A DNA stretch of 62,111 nucleotides from Xylaria sp. FL1777 (lineage: Eukaryota > Ascomycota > Sordariomycetes > Xylariales > Xylariaceae). The position numbers and the translations under genes were made by a program. The DNA is taken from the NCBI GenBank assembly GCA_022578965.1, contig MU400740.1, forward strand, positions 1 to 62,111. The letters are read 5' to 3'. Shown piece after piece: positions 35,101 to 45,500 of the stretch. How positions within the stretch are numbered: position 1 is the first letter of the stretch; every line of letters starts with the position of its first letter. Under the pieces are notes generated by a model, which had not been told where the DNA came from, did not search any database, and saw only the letters and a list, made by a program, of their open reading frames with translations.

Positions 35101-37452
35101 ACCGTAGATCCAGATGCGACGATAGCAGACTATCTACAAGAAATTCACGACCAGTCTGTTGCTGTTATTCCACATGAGCATTTCGGCCTGCAGCATATTC
35201 GACGCCTCAGCCCGGATACACGGGAAGCATGTGACTTGCGGACAGGTATAGTCATGCATCCAAGCACAAGTGGTGAAGACGCCGAGCAAAGGAAGAAAAT
35301 GCCAGCAGATGAGTTTATGCCCGCAGGTGACACAGAGGCGGCGCAGGAAGCACTCAAATTTAATACCTACGCGCTGATGCTAGTGTTTTCGCTAGATCCC
35401 CAAGGGTTCCTTATCATGGCCAGTTTCGATTCGAAAACGGTGCCCGTACCACAGATGAAGAAGATTCTTGCCCAACTGGAGCGACTCACCCACCAGTTCA
35501 TAGATAACCCTAGCTTACGATGTGGCAAACTCAATATCATGTCAGACGAGGACATCAATGAGCTTATGCAACTTAGCAGCACCAGCGGCTTAAGCCAAGC
35601 CGGTTCTTCTTTATTCACTTCTGAGCCTCCCATCACTGAGACATGGATCGTGGATCCTCTTCAATTAGAGTGCCTAGTGCCTGCGGGCGCGGTTGGGGAG
35701 TTGCTAGTACGAAGTACGGATAGTCTTCAGATGGAGCGCGCGAGGAATCCTAAAAAGGTGAGTGGATTCCTCGAGGGAACTCTATACCGAACAGGACAGT
35801 TAGCGAAATACATGGAAAGCGGTAAGATCGTTCTCGTAGAGAAACAGTGGCACACCTCGAAGCCCAGCTTGAGGCAGAAACGGGTGACTGTTAGCTCGAG
35901 GAAGCAGAAGATCTTACGTCAGATATGGAGCAGGGTATTGTCAATCAGCGAGGAAGATATTGGGCTTAATGACAGCTTCTTCCAATTGGGCGGCGACTCG
36001 ATCGGGTCGATGAAGGTGGTATCGGATTTGAGAGCCAAGAACATGGAGCTGACGGTACCCGAAATCTTCAAACATCGTACCCTCTACGAAGTGGCCAAGG
36101 TTTTAAAGGAGAAAGATGTATCGTCCTACCAAGTGCCTCTGCTCAATTTTACCCCTTTCTCTTTGCTCAGTACCAACAACGCGGAAGCTTTCATCGCTGA
36201 ATGCATAAAGCCAATGCTTTTTCAAGATGGCCTCACAGTTCTTGACGTCATACCAACACGACCTTTGCAACAAGTTGCAGTGAAGGGTACAACTCAACTT
36301 CCTCGCTATTCGGCAAGATATGAGCTCTTCCACCTCTCCGGAGCTGTGGACAAAGCCAAGCTCTTCCGAAGCTGTCAGGAACTAGTCGCTGCAAATGAGA
36401 TTTTAAGAACGGTCTTTGTCGAATCCGCCGGCAAGGGTTACGCTGTCATTCTCGAAGCCCTGACTGTCGCCATCGACCAATACAATGTCGAAGGAAATAT
36501 AGATTCATTTGCCCACAAACTATGCGACATGGATATTCAGACATGCATGCCGTTAGGTTCTCCCTTCGTCAAGTTCTTCTTTATCCAAGGCGAAGACGAT
36601 CATAGTTGCCTGATCACACGCATTTCACACGCCCAGTACGATGAGATCTGTCTCACAGGGCTCCTCCGTCAACTCGCTGCCTTATACGAAGGACAACCAA
36701 CACGGAATTCCGCCCCATTTTCCTCCTTTGTGTATCATGTCGTACAAAAAGGTATCCCTCAGAGTGTTCCTTACTGGCGGGAGCTACTACAGAGCAGCAC
36801 ATTAACGGTGCTTCGTCCAAGTCTGCCGCTCACCTCGAAGGCCCCAGGAGCGATCGTTCGAACCGTGGACATAAGTGCGCGCTTGAAGGATATTACTATC
36901 GCTACACTGCCCACCGCAGCATGGGCGCTATGTCTTGCTCGTCGCCTTTCCCTCCGCGACGTCGTCTTCGGCGAGGTGGTAAGCGGCCGTAACATCGATC
37001 TCCCCAACGTCGACGCCGTCATGGGCCCAACGTGGCAGTATGTTCCTGTGCGAGTGAAGTTCGAAGATGGCTGGACGGGGTTGGAGTTGCTGGAGTACGT
37101 CCAATACCAGCATATTGCCAGCGCACAGCATGAGTGTATGGGTTTGACTGAGATCGTCCGGGACTGCACCGAGTGGCCCGAGACTGTCGATTGGTTCGAC
37201 TCGGTTGTACATCAGGATGTCTATCATGTCGAGGAGCTCAAGTTCGGCCCCGCCGACTGCCGGCTTGAGACCATCTATCCTCATCTCGAACCACTCAGGG
37301 AGTGGAAGATACAGGCATTTGTGAAAGGCGATAGCCTGACGCTGGAAATTGTGACTTTTAGGGATTGGCTTGACGTTGCTACGGAGCTTCTAGACGAGCT
37401 GGAGGTCATCCTGACAACTCTAGTCAAGAGACCTAGCGAGTCACTCTTCTGA
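32170..37452 (+). CDS. NPS6/sidD-like: Nonribosomal peptide synthetase, A-T-C-(vestigial A)-T-C; probable extracellular siderophore (fusarinine-type) synthetase
   Basis: Intronless, 1760 aa; the start ATG has a strong context (GCAGCCATGA). The adenylation domain (about 50-570) is complete: FTSGSTGKPKG (206-216), FDVCI, NAYGPSE, YKTGDL, QVKLRGQRIEL (about 459), LPIYMIP, catalytic Lys564 in SAKTDRK. The carrier domain has GGDSL with Ser630. Condensation domain 1 has HHALYDG (His833, Asp837). Residues about 1157-1235 keep only an adenylation remnant (GAVGELLV, LYRTGQLAKY), lacking the ATP-binding and substrate-pocket core. A second carrier (LGGDSI, Ser1277) and a terminal condensation domain with SHAQYDE (1486-1492) follow. 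One active A domain with two T-C pairs matches NPS6/SidD, which assembles hydroxamate siderophores from acylated N5-hydroxyornithine by iterative ester bond formation. Upstream iron GATA sites support this. A dimodular diketopiperazine synthetase that lost its second A domain is the alternative. Confidence 0.8.
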   Translation: MTSQGTVDGCNDSSVTDEAASSLSTPPTDVEADGLSAEQLEQLWSWNSPLPPTLETCMHDIIRERAQKRPQDLAIDSWDGRFTYHDINTLSDLFAAKLVALGIAQGTIVPLCFEKSRWTAIAVLAIMKAGAVFALTDPSQPEGRLRTIVEQTGAAVLITSELQEDLGSRIAPNATRLTLTRHLLHEANIPSDLPKVPPSANLYIQFTSGSTGKPKGVIISHANYTSGAVPRAEAVGYKAHSRVLDFASYAFDVCIDCMLCTLSVGGCLCIPSDADRVNDLSGAIRKLNVNMAHMTPSVARVLDPDIIPSLEVLGLGGEAISAGDSAIWSKTTKVVNAYGPSECTVGCTINNDVGAESHKPHISIGRGIGATTWITEPTDHNQLVPIGAVGELLIEGPIVGPGYLGEPEKTAKVFINDPKWLLSGSPTHPGREGRLYKTGDLVRYDTDGTILFVGRADQQVKLRGQRIELAEIEYNMRDKLPPGTRIAIEVIKPGGSSGEPTLVAFIAERAGLVSESESLLGSHSSQVQDALLNMNDLLSRDLPIYMIPAVYIPLQVMPSLVSAKTDRKRLRELGSSLSRKDIAGYAAAATLKREPSSIMEIKLAEIWHRILDPDMNLSAYDNFFAVGGDSLRAMKLVAEARIRDISLTVADIFSNPILSNMAVVAKAGVKHGFIEIPAFSLLGAQWSEDDARAECAAFCGVDADKIEDIYPCTPLQEGLMALSAKIAEAYVAQRVVELADTAAAQDLLQAFRNASADCPVLRTRIAQVPEHGLMQVVIKDDFTYEWTSGQSLNEYLKHDRKIPMGLGRPLVRYGVVSNKESKGKAYFVLTMHHALYDGWSMPLVVDRVNRAYDGHSTERPAQFKHFIKHLLEMERKESEEYWRERLAGATGEQFPALPWPGYQQQADSLLEHYVPTGKLATGTTIATIIRGVWALIASKYTASGDIVFGETLTGRNAPIPGVEEIEGPMISTVPVRITVDPDATIADYLQEIHDQSVAVIPHEHFGLQHIRRLSPDTREACDLRTGIVMHPSTSGEDAEQRKKMPADEFMPAGDTEAAQEALKFNTYALMLVFSLDPQGFLIMASFDSKTVPVPQMKKILAQLERLTHQFIDNPSLRCGKLNIMSDEDINELMQLSSTSGLSQAGSSLFTSEPPITETWIVDPLQLECLVPAGAVGELLVRSTDSLQMERARNPKKVSGFLEGTLYRTGQLAKYMESGKIVLVEKQWHTSKPSLRQKRVTVSSRKQKILRQIWSRVLSISEEDIGLNDSFFQLGGDSIGSMKVVSDLRAKNMELTVPEIFKHRTLYEVAKVLKEKDVSSYQVPLLNFTPFSLLSTNNAEAFIAECIKPMLFQDGLTVLDVIPTRPLQQVAVKGTTQLPRYSARYELFHLSGAVDKAKLFRSCQELVAANEILRTVFVESAGKGYAVILEALTVAIDQYNVEGNIDSFAHKLCDMDIQTCMPLGSPFVKFFFIQGEDDHSCLITRISHAQYDEICLTGLLRQLAALYEGQPTRNSAPFSSFVYHVVQKGIPQSVPYWRELLQSSTLTVLRPSLPLTSKAPGAIVRTVDISARLKDITIATLPTAAWALCLARRLSLRDVVFGEVVSGRNIDLPNVDAVMGPTWQYVPVRVKFEDGWTGLELLEYVQYQHIASAQHECMGLTEIVRDCTEWPETVDWFDSVVHQDVYHVEELKFGPADCRLETIYPHLEPLREWKIQAFVKGDSLTLEIVTFRDWLDVATELLDELEVILTTLVKRPSESLF

Positions 37453-38576
37453 TGTATATGATTTGCATAAGGGCGTTCGCTAAGGAAAAATAATAGCTTA
37501 CCATTTTTCTTTTATCTGTATACTACATATTATCATAATCTATAAACAAGCAATATTATAGAGAAAACTTATAACGCGTTTTAACCTTGAGTATATATAT
37601 GAGCAGGTCTAGGCAATCAAATAGACAATTTGGAGAGGTTTTCCAATTATCTACCTCTTTCCGTTCCATGTCACAATCAGACTTAATACAGATTAAATGT
37701 CAGCCCTACCAGGCTTCTGTGAAGATCCATAGGCGGCTGGCTAATTAAGAGAAGCTAGCGAGCAGATATCCAACCAGAAAACTTATGAAACCCTAACATC
37801 ATTATCTCTAATACAACCTCCGGCTTATAGTGTTGCAAAAAAGTTGTGCAATAGATTTATCTCTTGCTATAACAAGGGCTCCTATAAGGGCTTAGAACTA
37901 AGAACTTGACTCTACTCAAAATATAATAATCTGTTATAGAAGATTAGTACATACATAAGTACATAGTAGAGCCGGTAGATAGAAGGTACATACCTAGGTA
38001 GGTACAGAAATTCACCGGATCGAATACTATACCTACAGAGTACCTAGATACAGAGAGAGTAGAGGGTTGCGATTCAATCTAACCAATCCTACTGTGCCTA
38101 ACGTGGTTGCAGTGAAGTATACCTAGGTATGTAGCTAGGAGGTAGGTACATAGTATGTATACTAGGTACATTCTACTCAGTAGGATGGGTTGGAGCCCGC
38201 ATCGGCCATTTCGGTCAGTAAAATGACCGACGCCCCCGCTAATTCCGTCGGCATTCCCTCTCGGGAAGCATCACAGCGATTCGGGAGTAGTATTTCGCCC
38301 ATGATGTGCCGACGACGTCGCGTTGCGTTGTTGTGTCGGGCACTGCCGTGCTTTTCGCATGATTTGACTCTAGAACGACGGCGACCATCGGGGCCGGGAG
38401 CATTGGGCGATCAACAAGAAGAAGAAGAAGAAGAAGAAGAAGGCGAAGGAGAAGGAGAAGGAGAAAAGGAAGAACAACTAGTAGTAGGTATTAGTTATTA
38501 CCCGTCACCACCATCACTGCCTACTTACTACCTATAAAGTAGGTAACAAGCAAACAAACAAACAAACAAACACCAT

Positions 38577-38615
<39 letters not shown>

Positions 38616-38647
38616 CCAACACTGTCGTCCGTCATTTCGCCCCGGCC
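37453..38647. other. Intergenic region between the NRPS and the AhpD-like gene
   Basis: No gene is supported. An AT-richer patch follows the NRPS stop (37470-37590). TACCTAGGTA-type motifs cluster at 37985-38170. The promoter of the next gene is dominated by simple repeats. The frame at 38190-38537 encodes a Glu-rich stretch from the GAA repeat and is not credible. Confidence 0.5.
38415..38617. repeat. Cluster of microsatellites: (GAA/GGA)n, (CAAA)n, (CACCCT)n
   Basis: A GAA/GGAGAA tract (38415-38470), CAAA repeats (about 38550-38571) and about seven CACCCT units (38576-38617) lie directly upstream of the ATG at 38648, with the last unit about 30 bp from it. Polypurine and polypyrimidine tracts of this sort are common in fungal core promoters and leaders. 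Confidence 0.85.
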
Positions 38648-39604
38648 ATGTCGAAGCTGTCGGACGCCGTCAAGGCCCTCATCAGCGCCGGCCACGCAAA
38701 GCCCGGCTACACTCGCGCCGGCGCCGCCGTGCAGCCGGCCCTCGAGCGACTCGCACGCGCTGCTCACGAGAAGAAGGTCGGGCTGCCGGCCTGGGTCACC
38801 CTCTCGGTATGGCACTGGCTCCAGCTCCCGCCTCCTGCACTTGCGCTTGCACTGTTCGTTCCCCTCTGCTGATCATGGCGCCCGGTTGCTCCCGCATTAC
38901 AGACGGCCGTCTCGGCCACGCTGAACTGTCCCGATGCCATGGCCCACGTCTTCGACCTCGCCAACACGACCAACACGCGCTCCCGCCGCACGCCCGTGCA
39001 GAACGCCGAGCTGATCCGCGAGGTCGCGCTCAAGTGCATCTCGTTCAACGGCATCCCGCGCACCATCAACACCCTCGGCGCCTTCTGGAAGAGCCTGCCC
39101 GCCGACGTTGCCTCGGGCCTCTCCACGACGCCCACCCGTGACCTCACGCCCGCCAACCTCGAGGTCCGCAAGAGGGACGGCCTCGCCCTCTGGGACGGCG
39201 TGTACCTGGGCTTCGAGCGCAAGCTGCTCGACAAGCTCGCCCAGTCGCACCCCGACTTGCCTGTTCATATCATCAACGGACACTACTCGAATCTTCTGTC
39301 CAATCCGCGAGACGCCAAGAAGCAGGAGCCCGTCGGTCGAGTGCTGACGTCGCTGGTCGCCGTTGCGTGTCTGCGTGCCCAGACCGGCGTCGGCCCACAG
39401 GTCGTGTCCCACGTCTTCGGCCTCCGCAAGGCATATGAGCACGGGCATGCCTATGCTGAGGGTGAGCAGCCCGTGGAAGGTGGCGAATGGCTCGCCGGCG
39501 ACGACGGGAACCTCTGGTTGCTGGAGACCGTCGACAAGCTGGTCCATGCGATTGGCGGTGGCGACGGCACCACTTTTGCGCCTGGGATCCGTCCCAAGCT
39601 ATGA
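38648..39604 (+). CDS. AhpD-like (carboxymuconolactone decarboxylase-fold) family protein
   Basis: Two exons: 38648-38806 (53 codons) and 38903-39604 (233 codons plus stop), with a 96-bp intron (donor GTATGG, acceptor TACAG, phase 0), giving 286 aa. The centre carries an AhpD-like helical signature (ELIREVALKCISFNGIPRTI, at about residues 84-103) followed by a conserved C-terminal helical part. The CxxC redox pair of true AhpD alkylhydroperoxidases is not present; only the Cys of KCISFNG is seen in that motif, so peroxidase activity should not be assumed. No strong targeting signal is visible. It is convergent with the CoA-transferase gene, 337 bp away. The family is assigned from motif memory; the function is unknown. 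Confidence 0.75.
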
Positions 39605-39941
39605 CGATAACAGTGCCAGGACGGAAAGACCGTGTGTGGTGGCCGATGTATATACCTGTACATATACAACATGTAACGAAGTACAAGATAGATTCAGATT
39701 CATGAACTCATTGCGTGTTGACGGGCTCGTGGTGATATCGGCGTCTCTCTACAATATGTGTGTTCATATTATATATGTATATATATACATATGTCTCTGT
39801 GTGTATGTATGTATATGTCTGTGCCTGTGTCTGTTAGATATATGTATGATGATCCTTTTTATCTTGGAATGCAACATAACACAACGCCCTCGACAGAATT
39901 CCCCATGATAACATAACAGGGCATGCTTGGTTTCTCATCTT
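39605..39941. other. Convergent intergenic region
   Basis: The 337 bp between the converging stops of the AhpD-like gene and the CoA-transferase gene contain a TA/TG-rich microsatellite (about 39755-39845, ATATATGTATATATATACAT-type). They probably hold both 3' UTRs. Confidence 0.6.
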
Positions 39942-41944
39942 TTAGAAAGTACCTAGATTCTTCGCCACCGCAAATTTGGCATCCGTCTTCGCCCTCACCG
40001 TCTCCATATCTACGCCCTCGGCAACCTCGGTAAGGGTCAGGCTGCCCTTGGCCCTATCGACCTGGAACACGGCGAGGTCGGTGATGATGGTGCTAACGAC
40101 GCCCTTGCCCGTTAGAGGCAGCTTACAGTCCTGCACGATCTTGCTCCGGCCGTTCTTGTCGACGTGTTCGGTGGCCACGACGATTTTGGTCTGGTCAGGA
40201 TTCGACACGAGGTCCATGGCACCGCCCATGCCCTTGAAAACCTTGCCCGGGATCATGTAGTTGGCGAGGTCACCCGACGCGGACACCTGGAAGGCGCCGA
40301 GGATCGACACGTCGACGTGGCCGCCGCGGATCATGGCGAACGACTCGGCCGAATCGAACGTCGACGCCCCCGGCAACAGCGTCACCGTCTCCTTGCCTGC
40401 GTTGACGAGGTCTGGATCCGCCTCGGCCTCCGAGGACGGATACGGCCCCATGCCCAGGATCCCATTCTCCGACTGCAGCCACACGTTCACGCCCTCCGGT
40501 AGGTACGACGCCGCGAGCGTTGGGATGCCCACGCCCAGGTTGACGTAGTACCCGTCCTCCAGTTCCTTTGCGGCCCTCCTCGCGATGCGTGACCTCGAGT
40601 CCGCGGCGTCCGACTTGGCCGTGTCGTTCTTCGGTGGCGCTAGTTTGACCACCTCGGCTGTCTTCGCCGCTGTAGCTGGGACAATCCGATCGATGAAGAT
40701 TCCCGGTAGATCCACGCTGTCCGGGTCAATCGAGCCCACGGGGACGATGTTCTCGGCTTCGACAATGGCTAGACGCGCTGCCTTGGCCATGAGCCCGGCG
40801 TAGGTCTTGGTTGTATATCTGGATCATGCAGCTTAGTGAGTACCACCGCTTATTTAGCTAATAAGCTGATTGACTGACTTGAAGATACAATTGCCCGCTT
40901 CGTCAACCTTCCATGCCCGCAATATCGCCACGTCGCCCGGCAGGGCCGTCTCCATAATGTACGACTTGCCGTCGAAGATCCTCGTCTCCCGCGGTCGCCC
41001 CTTTTCTAGTACAGCTTCGGGTGTAAACCTCGAGGGTATCTCACCAGTTTCTATGAATGTTTCTGGACTCATTCATTCATTGTTAGCCAGCTATTGTTTG
41101 TATTGCAGACAGCAGTTACGTGAGACCCTGAGTAATGGAACGAGAGAGGAAGAGAGAGAACGTACTGCCACCGGTGGCGGTGTAGAACGCAGGAATACCA
41201 GCACCCGCAGCGCGCAACCGCTCTGCAAGTGTGCCTTGAGGGCATAACTCGACGGCGATCTCGCCAGTTAGATATTGCTTCTCCAGCGACTTGTTAGACC
41301 CCAGATACGAGAGAATGATGCGGTCTAGTCGGCCGTTCTGCGTCAATAGCGCGAGGCCATGAGAACCGGATCCGGCATTGTTGGACACGGCCGTCAGTTT
41401 CTTTGCACCTTTCTTATGAATCGCCTGGATCAGAGTTTCTGTACAAGTTTGGCTGTTAGCTTAATCCGGATTGTATTCTCGCATCGTCATCTCCCTTCAC
41501 CCCCTTCTTTCTAGATAAGCACCCCGATGGCTGTACGAAGCCCTCTCCCAATAAGACTCAACAGACAACAGAGAAATGAATGAATGAATGAATAAATAAA
41601 TAAATAGAGAAGGAAAACAAATTGATAAGCAGATGTGTAGATAGGCAGGCAGATAGATTCCCCCCCAAAAAATTAGTTATGTTCATACCGGCTACTCCGC
41701 ACAAACCGAATCCGGCACTGAGAATGACGTCGCCGTCCTTCACATCCGCGACGGCGTCGTCGGCCGACTTGAAGACCTTGGATGCGCCTCGCGTCTTGGC
41801 CGGCGCTGGACGTTGGTCAATGGAATAGCAGCGGCGCTGAGATAACGGCGTCACGGGCTTGGCATATGGCGCCGCGTTCGGCGTCGCCCAGCGGTACGAG
41901 ATGCGAATAGAAGCACGTTGGAAGACATGGTGTAATTGCGCCAT
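39942..41944 (-). CDS. OXCT1: Succinyl-CoA:3-ketoacid CoA-transferase, mitochondrial
   Basis: Four exons on the minus strand: 41944-41689, 41438-41166, 41062-40879 and 40818-39942, with introns of 250, 103 and 60 bp (donors GTATGA, GTACGT, GTCAGT). Together they encode 529 aa. The ATG at 41944 (ACCATGG) was preferred because the frame upstream has no other ATG. The N-terminus (MAQLHHVFQRASIRISYRW, then RRCYS) is Arg/Ser-rich and lacks acidic residues, as expected for a mitochondrial presequence. Both halves of the enzyme are present: GFGLCGVAE, LTAVSNNAG and CPQGTLAERLRA in the N-half; GVGIPTLA and LQSENGILGMGPYP in the C-half, with the catalytic Glu (about residue 355) that forms the glutamyl-CoA thioester. 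It swaps CoA between succinate and acetoacetate (or acetate in some fungi) in the matrix. The splice sites restore the family alignment without gaps. Confidence 0.93.
41578..41607. repeat. GAAT/AAAT microsatellite in intron 1 of the CoA-transferase gene
   Basis: Tandem GAATGAATGAATGAATAAAT-type tetranucleotides lie inside the 250-bp first intron, which explains why it is the longest intron in the gene. Confidence 0.8.
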
Positions 41945-42500
41945 GGTGCCGTGGAGCCAGACCAAAGAAAACCGGGGTTTCAACACGAGGCGACCCAAGT
42001 GTTGAGCGTCGACATCGGGCTCTCTATATACATGTACACCTTACATACGTCACGTCACGTCCATACTGCGCGGCTGGTCTGTGTAGGTAGATGGTAGATG
42101 GTAGGTAAGATGAGTGCTTATAACTACAAGTGCATACCTAAGGGATAGCGTGCTGCTCTAGCGGCAACGACAGCGCTACGGGCGCAGATCAACTGCCGAG
42201 TTGCTTGCACTATAGTAGAAGGTTTGTGTACGTAGAATGCAGCACCGGCCGGAATACATATGCCGTATAGTACTTATGTGTGTACTACCTACTGCGTACT
42301 GCGTATGTAGGTAGGTACATTAGATATACTTACTGCGTACCTAGTGTAAGTACCTAGGTAGGCAATGCGAATTTTCGGACCTGAAGAATTGATATCGGGA
42401 CCTGAATCTAAACCTAATGCAGCAATCCCCCTATAAGTACTGCAGGTTCTTTTTCACTTTACTTATATTTATATAAAGTGTAAAGTAACCTTATATATTT
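41945..42500. other. CoA-transferase promoter and right edge of the gene island
   Basis: GC-balanced upstream DNA with AGGTAGGTAC / TACCTAGGTA motifs (for example 42305-42362). Composition collapses to AT-rich between about 42440 and 42560. Near the edge an imperfect inverted repeat (CACTTTAC at about 42453 and GTGTAAAGTAACC at about 42478) suggests a small hairpin or element remnant. Confidence 0.5.
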
Positions 42501-42559
42501 ATAAGGGCTACCTATGAACTAAGCTAAAAAAAACAGGTATGTAATTAAATTAATTAATG

Positions 42560-45500
42560 TTGTTATATTATAACATATTAAGACCTTTTTTAAATTCTTT
42601 ACACTTAATTATAACTTTGTAAGTTTAAGCTTAATTATTAAATAATTAAGATCGTTAGAATTAGCGTAGCAACTTTTATTTACTAAATAAATTACATTTT
42701 ATTTATGGAGTATAAATATAACAAAAAACAGAAAAATAGTATTAAATAATTTATTTGTTAAAAATATAACTAATATGCTATTAAAACTTATTAGTAATAT
42801 AACTATAAAACAATAATGTTTTAATAAAAAATATAAAGCTAATAAATTTCCTAGTATATAAAAAATAGTTAATAAAATTATAAAATTAATACTATAGTTA
42901 TTAATAGAAAAAAAAATAACAAAAGGAATTTTTTTTTTAAAAGAACGCAAAAAAAGCATAAATAACGTATATATTAAAAAAAGCTTAAAAAAGCTAGCAA
43001 AGCATAAAGCCTAATAACAAAAATAACTTTAATATATTTATAATTTATTATAATTTAAATGCTGCTATAAAAACTAACTAAAAAAGCATTAAAAGTATTA
43101 TTTAAAAGCTTTTTTAATAAACTTTATTAAATATAAATATACTAAAATTTTAAGTATAAATTATAGCTTTATAGCTAGCTTATAATAATAAAGCAATATT
43201 ATTTAAACAAAACAAAAAAGTACTAATTAAAATTAAAAAATAAGCTAATAACTTTAAAAATAAAATATTAGCTAATATTATTAAAGCAATAAATATAGCA
43301 TTTATAAGTAATAATATAATTACTATTAAAAAGCTATATAATAAAAATATAATAATTACTTTTAAAAAAGCAGTGCTTTAAAAAGCTAAAAAAAAAAAGT
43401 AAATTATAAAAGCTTTCGAAAAAAAGTTAAAAATACAACAAAAAAAAGCAGCGCTAATAATAAAAAGTGTTTTAATAAAATAAATTAAAATAATATATTT
43501 AAACAAAAACTTATTATAGCTATTATATAACAAATACTTTAAAATTATAAAATGCAAAAAAATGTTATTTAAAAACATAAAAGCTAGATTTATATTAATA
43601 TTGCTATATATAAGCAGTATTATAGCAACTAAAATAATATATAAAAACAGCTTTTTATAAAAAGCTTAGCTATTTAACTATAAACTTTTTATTATAAAGC
43701 TTAAAATTATATAATGTTTTAATTGCTATAAATATAGTTATATAACTAAATATTGCTGCAAAAACTTAAAGTATAACTATTATTTAGCTTTAAAGCATTA
43801 AAAAAATAAAAAAAGCTACTTAATAAAAACGTAAAAAGCAAAGCAAAAATGTATAAACTATAAAAAAGCGTATATAACATAAAATAAAGCTTGCTAAAAA
43901 AAATTAAATAAAAAAACAAAATAAAAGCAGCATATATATTATAACTTAAAAGCTTTTAAAGTGCTAAAAAAGCAGCAATAATAAGCAAAAAAATAAATAA
44001 AAATAGTTTAAAAATGTTAATAGTATTAATATTTATAAAACTAAATAAAAAAAAGTTACTAATAAAAAAACAGCAAACTAATAATGCAAGCAAAAATTTA
44101 TTTTTATTAATTTAATAATATATAATATTGCTTTTTAAAATATTGCAAAATTTAAAAGCAATATAGCATATATACTACAAAATAATAGCTTTAATTATAT
44201 AATAGTTTAAAAGCTAATAATTAATAAACATAATAATATATATTGCTTTAATAGTAATAATTACTAAGTTATTTAATTAAAAAGTAAAGCTATACTATAT
44301 ATAAACAAAAAAATTGCAATAAAAACGCTAATAAAAAATGCTAATAAAAATTAAGCAAAAGTTATAATAAATAGTAATAATTTAGTAGTATTTTTATAGT
44401 TAATATATTTACTAAATTAAAAAAAAACAATTTAACGCAATTTAATTTAAAAAATATATAAAGCAAGCAAGCTAAAAAAACGCTATATATTTATAAATAA
44501 TTTTAATTTTTATTACTTATTATAAAACTTAAAAAGTAAAAAAAGCTAAAAAGCAAATAAACTGCTTAAATTTATTATATAATAAAATTTTATGCTAGCT
44601 ATTTTTTAAAAAAAAGTAACTAAAATAAAGCATAAATAAAAAAGCTTAATAATAAACTTAATATAAATGTTTAGTAATTTAATTATTACTTATTAAAAAA
44701 ACTTAAAGTAGCTAAGTTTTAACTATAAAGCATTAAAAGTTATAATTAATTTAAAAGCAGTTTTACAAAAATACTTAAAAAAAGCAAAAAAATAAAACTA
44801 GCTTAAATTAAATAAAAATAAAGCAGCTATAAAAACAAAAGCTATTATTATAAAAATATATATGTTATATATATTTAGTAAGCTAAATAATGCTTTTAAC
44901 TTTTTAATTTAGCAATTAATAAAAATAATAAATAAAATAACGCTTAAAAAAACTATAAAAAAGAAATATTAAGCATTACTTTAATAGTTTTTAAAAGTAG
45001 TTAAAACAAAAAAAAAAGCAAAACAAGTATACTGCAAGTTTTAAAGCAAAAAAACTAAAGCAATATAATAAGCCTTTAAAAAAAAAAAAAAGCTTTTAGT
45101 AATAAAGTAAAAAAAGCATAAAAACGTAGCTAAAAATAAATACTTATAAAAGCATTTAAAAATTTTAAGTTATTATAAAGCTTAGCTAAATAAGCAAAGT
45201 TTGCTTATAAGCTAACTTTAAAAGTTATTATAATTTTATTATTAAAACAAATAAAAAAAAAGCTGCTTTTTATTAATACTTTTAAAAAAAAAACAGCTTT
45301 ATTAACAAAATGCTTTTTTTTTATATTATTAGTAAACTTATTTAATATACTTAAAAAAAACCTAACTTATAATAACTATTAAAAGTTTATAATTAACGTT
45401 AATATAAAAAAAAAAAACATAATATTGCTAATATAAAAATTAGCGCTATAAAAAGCGCTAAAAAACAACTTATTATTTAATAGGTTTTTTAAAGCTTATA

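Noticed and set aside
38576..38617. CACCCT repeats considered as a telomeric or interstitial telomere tract
   Set aside because: The unit is CCCTCA, not CCCTAA, with about seven copies in a gene leader beside other microsatellites. A simple repeat is the better explanation.
41945..41998. Upstream extension of the CoA-transferase frame to 41998
   Set aside because: The codon at 41998 is TTG, not ATG. The first ATG is at 41944 in a strong context and starts a convincing mitochondrial presequence.
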